Shown here: positions 1 to 6,696 of the stretch, piece after piece
How the letters are laid out: every line of letters begins with the position of its first letter
How positions within the stretch are numbered: the first letter of the stretch is position 1
Assembly (NCBI GenBank): GCA_018224415.1
Contig: JAGTUZ010000328.1
Coordinates: 1-9,111 of the forward strand
Source: Bacteroidota bacterium
GTDB lineage: Bacteria; Bacteroidota; Ignavibacteria; SZUA-365
Length of the DNA stretch: 9,111 bases
Direction of reading: 5' to 3'
Position numbers and translations under genes: made by a program
The notes under the pieces: generated by a model
The model's input: only the letters and a program-made list of their open reading frames with translations
Databases searched by the model: none
What the model was told of the DNA's origin: nothing

Positions 1-1308
1 GCACTCGAGGCCGGCGTGAATCGCCTTGATCTCGGGGTCCTTGCCGAAGAGTTCCTTGTGGCTCTGGCGCACGTGCTTGAGCGCGAGGGAGTCCATGTTG
101 GGTTTCCAGCCGGGATAGCCGTCGCCCATGACGATGCGCAGGCCGGCGAGGCGGAGGATGGCCTGCACCATGGCTACCGCGTCGTACTTCTCGGATTCGA
201 CCGAACTGCGCTGGCTGGTGCCGACCGTGAGTGTGTCGCCGTCAATGGTGACCGTTGCGAGGTTGGTCGAGGTTTCGACCAGACCTTCGATGTCGGCGCT
301 CATCTTGAGCACGCCATGCGGCAGGGCCTGCAGCACGTCGAGCAGCGTGGCGAACTGCGCGTCTTCCATGACACGGCCGTTGCCCTCCACGCGGCGCGCG
401 ATCACCTTGAGCTCGGGCTCGACGGTATGGATCTCATTGAGGAAGGTATCGGTGAACCCCTCCATTTTCGCAATGACGGCGTCGGTCTTGTTCTTCGGCA
501 CGTACACGGTCACCTCCGCCTCGCGCGGAATGGCGTTGCGCTTGCTTCCGCCGATCATGCCTGAGAACGCGATGCCGGGATGGTCCTTGCGCAGGTCCGC
601 GAGCACGCGGGTGAGGAACTTGATGGCGTTTCCACGGCCCGTGGCGACGTCAAGGCCTGAATGCCCGCCCTTCAATCCGCTCACCATGATCTCCACCGCT
701 TCGTGCGTTTCCGGTGCGGCGCTCATGCGCATATCCATCACACCTGCGGTGTCCATGCCACCGGCGCAGCCGACATACAACGCGCCGTCTTCCTCGGAAT
801 CGAGATTGAGCATGATATCCGCCTTGAGGAAGCCGGGCTTGAGTCCCTTCGCGCCGGTCAGTCCGGTCTCTTCGTCGACGGTGAAGAGAAACTCCATCGG
901 CGGATGCACGAGATCCTTCGATTCAAGTACGGCGAGGCCGGCCGCGACGCCGATGCCGTTGTCCGCGCCCAGGGTTGTGCCTTTCGCCGTCACCCAATCG
1001 CCGTCCACATAGGCCACGATCGGGTCGTTGTCGAAGTCGAAATCGGTGTCCTTGTTTTTCTCGCAGACCATGTCGACATGGCCCTGGATCAGCACCATCG
1101 GAGCGTTTTCATACCCCGGCGTCGCGGGTTTGCGCACGACGACGTTGCCGGTCTCGTCCTGTTCGTAGCTGTAGCCGAGCTCTCCGAGCAGCTGCTTGAG
1201 CCACACGAGGACTTTCTCTTCCTTCTTCGAGGGACGCGGGACCTGCGTCAGGCCATGAAAGTGTTTCCAGAGGATTTTGGGTTCGAGTTCGTTGACGGGC
1301 GTGGACAC
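1..1308 (-). CDS. pepD: Aminoacyl-histidine dipeptidase (M20 family, PepD), C-terminus cut by window edge
   Basis: This is a cytosolic zinc dipeptidase of the M20C type, which cleaves Xaa-His dipeptides and other unblocked dipeptides. The 436 visible residues align well with remembered E. coli PepD (about 485 residues), three residues shorter at the N-terminus. Metal-site motifs are present: QGHVDMVCEKN (His77 ligand, Asp79), TTLGADNGIG (bridging Asp116), VDEETGLTGA (general base Glu146, ligand Glu147) and LNLDSEEDG (ligand Asp170). GLKGGHSG (about 217-224) marks the lid or dimerisation domain. The last metal ligand, a His near the C-terminus, lies beyond the window, as do roughly 45-50 residues. 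The start is GTG at 1308, chosen because AAGGAG (1320-1315) sits 6 nt upstream and because the N-terminus then matches the family. It is divergent from the TPR gene. Identity is close to certain; substrate preference is inferred from the family. Confidence 0.95.
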   Translation of the reverse strand, partial: MSTPVNELEPKILWKHFHGLTQVPRPSKKEEKVLVWLKQLLGELGYSYEQDETGNVVVRKPATPGYENAPMVLIQGHVDMVCEKNKDTDFDFDNDPIVAYVDGDWVTAKGTTLGADNGIGVAAGLAVLESKDLVHPPMEFLFTVDEETGLTGAKGLKPGFLKADIMLNLDSEEDGALYVGCAGGMDTAGVMDMRMSAAPETHEAVEIMVSGLKGGHSGLDVATGRGNAIKFLTRVLADLRKDHPGIAFSGMIGGSKRNAIPREAEVTVYVPKNKTDAVIAKMEGFTDTFLNEIHTVEPELKVIARRVEGNGRVMEDAQFATLLDVLQALPHGVLKMSADIEGLVETSTNLATVTIDGDTLTVGTSQRSSVESEKYDAVAMVQAILRLAGLRIVMGDGYPGWKPNMDSLALKHVRQSHKELFGKDPEIKAIHAGLEC

Positions 1309-1314
1309 GGGGGA

Positions 1315-1320
1315 CTCCTT
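1315..1320 (-). promoter_or_regulatory. Shine-Dalgarno site of pepD that decides a GTG start
   Basis: On the minus strand AAGGAG is followed by six bases (TCCCCC minus the overlap) and then GTG at 1308. No ATG lies nearby in frame upstream, and starting further inside would remove the conserved N-terminal segment. This site therefore fixes the GTG start. Confidence 0.75.
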
Positions 1321-1352
1321 GTCTGGTGGAAGGAAAAAATCGGTACAATCAT

Positions 1353-1384
1353 TACAAGTAACGAAAGATCGGGATTCGGGGCAA
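1353..1384 (-). promoter_or_regulatory. Candidate pepD promoter (weak)
   Basis: Reading the minus strand, TTG (complement of 1382-1384) is followed after 21 bases by TACTTGTA (complement of 1353-1360). This is a partial match to the Bacteroidota-type promoter TTG-N17..23-TAnnTTTG, with 4 of 6 fixed bases of the -7 box matching. The implied 5' leader before the GTG is about 35-40 nt. The match is weak alone. It is kept because its spacing agrees with the other two candidates in the window (20 and 21 bases). The -33 element touches the hairpin cluster that begins at 1389. Confidence 0.3.
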
Positions 1385-1388
1385 GGCA

Positions 1389-1432
1389 AATGGCGCGCTC
1401 CGCGTGCCGCCATTGCGGCGCTGCGCGCCGCA
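1389..1432. repeat. Two adjacent GC-rich stem-loops in the pepD/TPR divergent spacer
   Basis: Two perfect inverted repeats lie back to back. AATGGCG (1389-1395) pairs with CGCCATT (1408-1414) around a 12-nt loop. TGCGGCGC (1414-1421) pairs with GCGCCGCA (1425-1432) around a 3-nt loop. The two share base 1414, so they could be alternative or stacked structures. The first loop contains CGCTCCGCG (1396-1404), the reverse complement of the CGCGGAGCG found twice further right (1511-1519 and 1535-1543). No run of T follows on either strand, so these are not classical intrinsic terminators. The region lies outside every gene. Confidence 0.8.
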
Positions 1433-1436
1433 GCCG

Positions 1437-1572
1437 TTGCCTCGCTTCGCTCGGCAGCCTTCGCGCTGCTTCGCTGCGCGGCCGGGCGCGCCGAAGGCGC
1501 ATTGCCGTGCCGCGGAGCGGCACGATGGCTGCGCCGCGGAGCGGCGCAACAGCGCCGAGCGAAGCGAGGCAA
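1437..1572. repeat. Cloverleaf-like nested inverted-repeat element (136 bp)
   Basis: A perfect 19-bp inverted repeat bounds this element: TTGCCTCGCTTCGCTCGGC at 1437-1455 and its exact reverse complement at 1554-1572. Three further hairpins lie inside. GCCTTCG/CGAAGGC is at 1457-1463/1492-1498. CGTGCCGC-GGA-GCGGCACG is at 1506-1524. TGCGCCGC-GGA-GCGGCGCA is at 1530-1548. The last two have the same GGA loop, share the core CCGCGGAGCGG, and start 24 bp apart. GCTTCGCT also recurs at 1444 and 1468, again 24 bp apart. Folded as one strand, this gives a long closing stem with three arms and 1-7 nt linkers. No target-site duplication or REP-type GTAG box was found. It could be a structured RNA, a palindromic dispersed repeat, or a protein-binding or cruciform element. 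The structure is seen directly; its function is unknown. Confidence 0.8.
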
Positions 1573-1577
1573 TTGTC

Positions 1578-1608
1578 TTGCCAATGCACAGGCAAATCGC
1601 TAGGTTTC
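1578..1608 (+). promoter_or_regulatory. Candidate promoter of the TPR gene, with a dyad in its spacer
   Basis: TTG (1578-1580), a 20-base spacer and TAGGTTTC (1601-1608) fit the Bacteroidota-type pattern TTG-N17..23-TAnnTTTG, with only the last base of the -7 box differing. Transcription would start near 1613-1616, giving a leader of about 25 nt before ATG 1640. The inverted repeat TTGCC (1578-1582) / GGCAA (1591-1595) overlaps the -33 element and could be an operator. The Shine-Dalgarno sequence is poor (AGGG at 1633-1636, only 3 nt from the ATG). Confidence 0.45.
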
Positions 1609-1639
1609 GGTTTATTCATTCACTCGATTCCCAGGGCAT

Positions 1640-4600
1640 ATGCGTATTCGTCTGATCGCGATTCTTCTCTTGCTGTGCGGGGCGGCGGCGCCGGACATGA
1701 TGGCACAGGACACCCGCGAAAGCGCCGAATTCAAGCTTGCGGTGCAGTTGTACAACGACGGACTCGACGCGCAGGCGGAGGACCAGTTCCGCAGTTTCAT
1801 CGACCGTTTCCCGAACACGGCGAGCGCCATCGAGGCGCGCTTCTATCTCGGGTTGCTGCAGAAGAAGGCGAAGAAATACGGGGAGGCGAAAAACACCTTC
1901 CAGGACTTCGCGCTCCGCCACCAGGAGCATCCCAAGGCGCCAGACGCCTGGTGGAGCCTGGGAGAAATTTACGCAGCCGAACACGACTACGCCGAGGCAG
2001 GACAGGCCTTCGCGAAGATGAAGGCCTTTCATCCGCGAAGCGCGAAGGCGCCCGACGCCCTGCTGCTTGCAAGCGGGTATTTTCTCAAGGCATCCGATTT
2101 TGAAAACGCCCGGACCGTGCTCAACTCGATTCTGCTCGAGTATCCGCGGTCGGCGGTGCGCAACGACGCGCAGTTCGCCCTCGGACAACTGTTTCTCGCC
2201 ACCGGAGAGGCCGAACGGGCGCATCGCGAATTCACCCGCCTGCTCAGCGAGTCCGTCTCGCAGGACCTGCGGGCCCGCATCATTGTTGCGATTGGCGAAG
2301 CACAGGTGCTGCTCGGCAATCGCACTGATGCCGAAGCGCGCTTCCGCGAGGCCATCAGCACGTATCCGAACAGCGCGGCCGCCTTCGAGGCGCAGGTCAA
2401 GCTGGGCGACATGCAACGGCTGTTCCGCGATTTCGCCGGTGCGCGCACGCAATACGAGGCCGTGACCGTCGCAACCAAAGCGCCCGATGCGATCAAGCAG
2501 AAGGCATACATCGGACTGGCCGAGACCGCCATGGCCACGGGAGACGCCCGCGCCGCCACGGACGCCTATGCCCGTCTGTTCAGGGAAGCGTCCAGCGAAA
2601 GCGTGGAACCGCAGGTCTACCGCAGCGCAGCAACTGCGGCGCGCAAGGCCGGGGACTTCCCGCAGGCGGAGGCCTGGCTCGACCGGCTGTACCGCGACAC
2701 ACTCGTGGCCGTCGACCGGCGCGGCCTTCTGGTGGATCTGGCCGAGACCGCCGCGGAGGGACGCAATTTCACATCCGCGACGGGACGCTACCGTGAGTAT
2801 CTGCAGCGCTATCCTACGGATGCCGGTGCACCCTACGCCCTGTTGCGGATCGCACAGATCGAGGAAGAACATTTCGAGAACCATGCAGGCGCACTCGAAC
2901 AATATGGCGCCGTGATCGAGCGCTATGGGTTGACCGCCGTCTCCGACGACGCGCAGTTCGGCCGTGCACGCACGCTCGAGCGGCAGGAGCAATGGGGCGA
3001 AGCCGCCGCTGCCTATCGCCAGGTACTGCTGCAGTTTCCCGCCTCCGAATGGCGTGACGAGGCGCGCACCCGGTTGCGCGCTCTCGACCAGCTCGGCGGC
3101 GCCGATGTTTCGGCATCCATCGAACAGCTGGCATCGGTCATCGCCGTGCTGCACGAACAGCCCGGATCGGCGCAGGTCGACCTCCTGCTCGGGCGCGTGT
3201 ATCTCGAGCAGATCAGGGACTTCACCCGCGCCGAGAAATATTACGATGCCGCCCTCCGAAAAGGTGTCACCGGCGAAGAGGCCGAAGAGGCAGGGTTCGG
3301 AGCGGCAATGGCTGCCGTACGCATGGCGCAGGCAGGCAAGCGCGAGTTCGCCGTGGCCCGCCAGCGTAGTAACGAATTTTTCTCCGCTCATGCCGGCAGC
3401 ACGCGGCGCGACGATCTGGCGTGGGCGCTGTTCACGCTGCAGTCCGCCTCCGGGCGTCCGTCTGACGTGCTGGACGCCGCCAACGCCTTTCTCGCACTCA
3501 ATCCGTCTGCGTTTCGCGGACAGGTGCTTGTTGCGTACGCCGATGCGTTGCTGGAACTCGGACGCGCCGCCGACGCCGAGAAGGAATACACCATGGTGGT
3601 CGAGACCGCCGGATCGGCGGATGCCGGCGTGGAGGCCTGGTACGGGCGTGCCCGTGCCCGTGCGGAACTGCGGCGTTTCGACGAAGCCATCGCGGACCTC
3701 CGAAGCTACATCGCCAAGGCACCCAATGGCGCCTCGATCGCCGACGCCCTGCTGCTGCTCGGTCGGCTGCAGACGCGCGTGGGACAGTACGACGAGGCCG
3801 TGCGGAGTTTCGACCGCGTGGCGGACGATTTTGTCTACAGCGGTCTGGCCGATACCGCGCGCATCGCCGCCATCCGCGCACTGACAGAGGGCAGCATGCT
3901 GCGTTCCGTGACGACAGAGGCGGCTGCGGATATCCAGGCAGCGCTCGCACGTGCCGACCGGGCGCTGCGCGATGCGGAAGCCAATCCCTTCCGCGGAGCC
4001 GACGCCGTGCAGGAGTTCCTCTTCGCACGCGCACACACGCTTGCGCTGGCCCGCGAACGAACGGATGCGAAGCGTGCGCTGCTGCGTTACGCCGCCGCCT
4101 TCCCGGAAGGTGCGCACATCGGCGAAGTGTATTTCGCGCTCGGGCAAATGTACAAGGACGAAGGAAAGATCGATCTCGCCACAGCCTACCTCCAGCAGGC
4201 GGGGACGATTAACGAGGGCGGTGAGGCCCTGCGCGACGCGGCAGACCTTCTGCTCGAAAGCGGCCGGCACGAACGCGCCATCGCGGCATACCGGAAGCTG
4301 GCCGAACAGGCGGGGAGTCCGGTGGAACGACAGTACGCCGAATCGCGCATCGTTGTCGCCCATTACCGTGCCGGCACGCTCGACGAGGCGCAGAAGGGTG
4401 TTGCTGCGTTCAAGACCGCCTGGCCCGACGCCAAGCCGGTGCTTGACGAATTCGAACTCGAGCGCGGCAAGCACTTCTTCCGCAAGGGCGACTATCGCCA
4501 GGCGCAGGATATTTTCGATGACGTCGAGGATTCGGATGTGAAAGCGATCAGCGCGCTGGCGATGTACTGGGACGGCCGCTGTCTCGAGGCCCAGAGCAAG

Positions 4601-5278
4601 AACGCGGATGCCATCAAGCGATTTAACAAAGTGATCAAGGACCATCCGGGCAGCGAAGCGGCCCTCGAGGCGATGATGTCGGTCGGCCGCATGCAGCTCC
4701 GCGCGGAGAAGTATCCGGAGGCAGCCGCACAGTTCAAGGCCATCGTGGATCTCGGCAACATACCCGAGTCGAAGCTGAAGGAGGCTATCAACGGCCTGAT
4801 CAGCTGCTACGAAGAAATGGAGATGTACGACGTTGCGGTGGAAATGACACGTCGGTTCATCGACACCTGGCCCAGCGATCCGACGGTGTTCCGCAAGCGT
4901 GTCAACCTCGGCTTCTACTATTACAAACTGCGGTATTTCGAGCAGGCCATCACGCATTTTGAAAGCCTGCTTCCCGAGGCTCCTCCCGATGACCAGGCGG
5001 AAATACGCTACTACATAGGGGAGAATTATTTTTACAAGCAGGATTTCACGCAGGCCGCGCTCGAGTTCCTGAAGGTCCCTTACCTCGTGACCAGCAAGGA
5101 AGCGATCATGTGGACAGCGCTCGCCTACGCGATGGCAGGCAAGTCCTACGAAGCCCTGTCCAAATTCGACCTCGCTCTCGGCATGTACCAGAAGATACTG
5201 GACACTCCGGGAATTGCCGGCCATGACCGGGCGGAGGCGGAAAAGGCCATCGCGCGGATCAAGGCGCTCATCAAATAA
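1640..5278 (+). CDS. Large exported TPR-repeat protein (1212 residues)
   Basis: This is a secreted or periplasmic protein made almost wholly of tetratricopeptide-like helical hairpins, so it is probably a scaffold binding other envelope proteins. I do not recognise a specific family. An N-terminal Sec signal peptide is clear: basic MRIR, hydrophobic IAILLLL, and a likely cleavage at DMMA-QDT after residue 22. From about residue 27 to the end, 34-38-residue units recur. Helix signatures like AEDQFRSFIDRFPNT and ALGQLFLATGEAERA are joined by turn motifs of the type (Y/F/H)P-x-S: RFPNTA, YPRSA, YPNSA, RYPTDA, QFPASE, DHPGSE. This is the spacing seen in BamD/YbgF-like TPR proteins. No catalytic domain, transmembrane helix or visible C-terminal anchor is seen. 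It starts at ATG 1640 because the signal peptide begins there. The MgtC gene follows 54 bp downstream on the same strand, so co-transcription is possible. Confidence 0.9.
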   Translation: MRIRLIAILLLLCGAAAPDMMAQDTRESAEFKLAVQLYNDGLDAQAEDQFRSFIDRFPNTASAIEARFYLGLLQKKAKKYGEAKNTFQDFALRHQEHPKAPDAWWSLGEIYAAEHDYAEAGQAFAKMKAFHPRSAKAPDALLLASGYFLKASDFENARTVLNSILLEYPRSAVRNDAQFALGQLFLATGEAERAHREFTRLLSESVSQDLRARIIVAIGEAQVLLGNRTDAEARFREAISTYPNSAAAFEAQVKLGDMQRLFRDFAGARTQYEAVTVATKAPDAIKQKAYIGLAETAMATGDARAATDAYARLFREASSESVEPQVYRSAATAARKAGDFPQAEAWLDRLYRDTLVAVDRRGLLVDLAETAAEGRNFTSATGRYREYLQRYPTDAGAPYALLRIAQIEEEHFENHAGALEQYGAVIERYGLTAVSDDAQFGRARTLERQEQWGEAAAAYRQVLLQFPASEWRDEARTRLRALDQLGGADVSASIEQLASVIAVLHEQPGSAQVDLLLGRVYLEQIRDFTRAEKYYDAALRKGVTGEEAEEAGFGAAMAAVRMAQAGKREFAVARQRSNEFFSAHAGSTRRDDLAWALFTLQSASGRPSDVLDAANAFLALNPSAFRGQVLVAYADALLELGRAADAEKEYTMVVETAGSADAGVEAWYGRARARAELRRFDEAIADLRSYIAKAPNGASIADALLLLGRLQTRVGQYDEAVRSFDRVADDFVYSGLADTARIAAIRALTEGSMLRSVTTEAAADIQAALARADRALRDAEANPFRGADAVQEFLFARAHTLALARERTDAKRALLRYAAAFPEGAHIGEVYFALGQMYKDEGKIDLATAYLQQAGTINEGGEALRDAADLLLESGRHERAIAAYRKLAEQAGSPVERQYAESRIVVAHYRAGTLDEAQKGVAAFKTAWPDAKPVLDEFELERGKHFFRKGDYRQAQDIFDDVEDSDVKAISALAMYWDGRCLEAQSKNADAIKRFNKVIKDHPGSEAALEAMMSVGRMQLRAEKYPEAAAQFKAIVDLGNIPESKLKEAINGLISCYEEMEMYDVAVEMTRRFIDTWPSDPTVFRKRVNLGFYYYKLRYFEQAITHFESLLPEAPPDDQAEIRYYIGENYFYKQDFTQAALEFLKVPYLVTSKEAIMWTALAYAMAGKSYEALSKFDLALGMYQKILDTPGIAGHDRAEAEKAIARIKALIK

Positions 5279-5297
5279 CCGACGACGGACAACGGAA

Positions 5298-5317
5298 CCG
5301 ACGGGCTGGACCGTCGG
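5298..5317 (+). other. Hairpin between the TPR and MgtC genes
   Basis: CCGACGG (5298-5304), a 6-nt loop and CCGTCGG (5311-5317) form a perfect 7-bp GC-rich stem. It lies 20 bp after the TPR stop and 5 bp before the MgtC Shine-Dalgarno site. No T run follows, so it is not a classical rho-independent terminator. It might attenuate read-through, protect the upstream mRNA end, or have no role. Confidence 0.4.
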
Positions 5318-5322
5318 CACTC

Positions 5323-5327
5323 GGAGG
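5323..5327 (+). promoter_or_regulatory. Shine-Dalgarno site of the MgtC-family gene
   Basis: GGAGG is followed by CAGCG and then ATG at 5333, an ideal 5-nt spacing. It supports this start over later in-frame codons. This start also places the conserved GLERE motif at residues 23-27, as expected for the family. Confidence 0.7.
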
Positions 5328-5332
5328 CAGCG

Positions 5333-6571
5333 ATGCATGGATTCGAGTGGACATTCGAGCTGCGTTTCATCGTGGCGCTGGGTCTCGGCTTTCTTGTGGG
5401 ACTCGAACGGGAAAGCAGTGGGGCCGACCGTGCGACCGGCAGGGTGTTCGCCGGCGTGCGCACCTACACGATCATCAGTATGTACGGCTTCGCCTGTGCC
5501 TGGCTCTTTCGCGGTGGCGTCACGCTCGCCCTGCCCGTCGGCATGCTGTCCGTCACCGCACTGGCGCTGGTCGGCTATCTCGCGAAACTGAAGGAAGGGC
5601 GGGTGGGGTGGACCAGCGAAGTCGCGGCCCTGCTCACGTTCCTTGTCGGAGTGCTGTCGCTGCTCGCCGATATCTGGGTGCCCATGACGCTCGGCATCGT
5701 CACCACCGTCCTGCTCTCCGAAAAAGGGGAGTTGGAGCGCTTCGTTGACCGGCTCGACACGTCGGAATTCCTCGCCGTGCTCAAGTTTCTCGTACTCACG
5801 GCGATCATTCTTCCCGTGCTGCCCGACCGGGAGTACACGGAATTCGGACTCAATCCGGCGCGTGTCTGGCAGATCGTCATTCTGGTTTCCAGCATCGGGT
5901 TTGTCGGCTATGTGCTCACCAAAAAATTTGGCGCCCGGCTCGGTCTGTGGCTTTCCGGACTGCTGGGCGGCATCGTCTCCAGCACGGCGGTGTCCATCGC
6001 CGCCGGTCGCATCGCCCAGCGCGATCCGGCCCGATCACCCGGGGCCCTGCAGATGGCGCTGCTCGCGAGCGCGGTCATGTACCTGCGTATCCTGGTGCTC
6101 GTCTGGATCATCGATGCCGGGACCGCCACAGCGCTGTGGTGGCGCATGCTGCCGCTCGCCGCGGTGGGCGTGCTGCTGACACGTGGTATCGGAGGAGGCG
6201 AACGCCCCGCCGTCGGAGGAGACGCCGCCTCGCTGCAGAATCCGTTCGAACTCAAGCCCGCACTCGTGTTCGCCGTCGTCTTTGTGCTGCTGTCGGTGCT
6301 GACGGTGCTCGCCCGCGAGCATTTCGGAGGTGCGGGTGTGCTGCTGCTGGCCGCGATCGTCGGGGTGGTGGACATCGATCCGTTCATTCTCTCCATCGCC
6401 CGCGGAGCAGGCGGACAAACGCTGCTGATCGCCGCCATGCTGCTTGCCATGATGAGCAACACCATCGCCAAGGGCAGTTACTTCGCGGTGCTCTCCCGCG
6501 AGCGCCGCCGCGATGCGATCTGGCGATACGGTGTCTGGGCGCTGCTGCACATCCCCCTGTTGTTTCTCTGA
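5333..6571 (+). CDS. MgtC/SapB family membrane protein with DUF4010 domain
   Basis: This is an inner-membrane protein of 412 residues. The N-terminal part (about 1-130) is MgtC/SapB-like: a first membrane helix with GLGFLVGLERE (residues 17-27), then AGVRTYTIISMYG (40-52) and TSEVAALLTFLVGVLSLL (94-111). The C-terminal part (about 145-412) is DUF4010: LNPARVW (173-179), LSGLLGGIVSSTAVS (207-221) and AMMSNTIAKGSYF (372-384), with several more hydrophobic helices. I estimate about ten or more membrane segments in all. MgtC proteins are linked to survival at low magnesium and to control of ATP synthase in pathogens. The long MgtC-DUF4010 form has no established function that I know of, so transport of an ion or small solute is only a guess. 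It lies 54 bp downstream of the TPR gene with a strong ribosome site. No U-rich terminator follows its TGA; a tandem-repeat array does. Confidence 0.9.
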   Translation: MHGFEWTFELRFIVALGLGFLVGLERESSGADRATGRVFAGVRTYTIISMYGFACAWLFRGGVTLALPVGMLSVTALALVGYLAKLKEGRVGWTSEVAALLTFLVGVLSLLADIWVPMTLGIVTTVLLSEKGELERFVDRLDTSEFLAVLKFLVLTAIILPVLPDREYTEFGLNPARVWQIVILVSSIGFVGYVLTKKFGARLGLWLSGLLGGIVSSTAVSIAAGRIAQRDPARSPGALQMALLASAVMYLRILVLVWIIDAGTATALWWRMLPLAAVGVLLTRGIGGGERPAVGGDAASLQNPFELKPALVFAVVFVLLSVLTVLAREHFGGAGVLLLAAIVGVVDIDPFILSIARGAGGQTLLIAAMLLAMMSNTIAKGSYFAVLSRERRRDAIWRYGVWALLHIPLLFL

Positions 6572-6578
6572 CCGTGGC

Positions 6579-6688
6579 GCGACTGCACGCCGGAAAGTAC
6601 GCGACTGTGCGCCGGAAAGTACGCGACTGTGCGCCGGAAAGTACGCGACTGCACGCCGGAGAGAATGCGACTGCACGCCGGAGAGGAT
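6579..6688. repeat. Five tandem copies of a 22-bp repeat
   Basis: Five contiguous 22-bp units start at 6579, 6601, 6623, 6645 and 6667. All share GCGACTG (bases 1-7; base 8 onward is CAC or TGC), CGCCGGA and AG in fixed register. Units 2 and 3 are identical. Units 1-3 end in AAAGTAC, while units 4 and 5 end in GAGAAT and GAGGAT. Because 22 is not a multiple of 3, the array cannot encode an in-frame protein repeat of that period. It begins 8 bp after the MgtC stop and ends 8 bp before the -33 element of the next promoter candidate. The units have no spacers, so it is not a CRISPR. Possible roles are iteron-like sites for a regulator or a replication slippage product. Confidence 0.95.
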
Positions 6689-6696
6689 GGTGGAAG

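Noticed and set aside
1437..1572. The palindromic element as a MITE or insertion remnant
   Set aside because: The terminal inverted repeats are good, but the flanks (CAGCCG and TTGTCT) show no target-site duplication and there is no transposase. A repeat-type origin remains possible; an insertion cannot be claimed.
1640..1705. Lipoprotein signal in the TPR protein (LLLLC at residues 9-13)
   Set aside because: The residue before the Cys is Leu, where lipoboxes need a small residue, and a good signal peptidase I site (MMA-QD) follows.
16..2103. Plus-strand open frames opposite pepD, including one running from 661 through the spacer into the TPR gene
   Set aside because: The pepD frame on the minus strand contains all M20 motifs. 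The plus frames cross the hairpin cluster and have no recognisable product.
1616..5338. A 1240-codon open frame on the minus strand opposite the TPR gene
   Set aside because: It mirrors the TPR gene almost exactly. Long antisense frames are expected opposite GC-rich genes with strong codon bias. Its translation is low in recognisable motifs, while the plus strand gives a clean signal peptide and TPR repeats.
6574..6592. A sigma54-like GG/GC promoter at the first repeat copy
   Set aside because: TGGCGCGACTGC resembles the -24 box, but the GC element is not at the required spacing.
6579..6688. 22-bp array as a CRISPR
   Set aside because: The copies are directly adjacent with no unique spacers, and there are no cas genes nearby.
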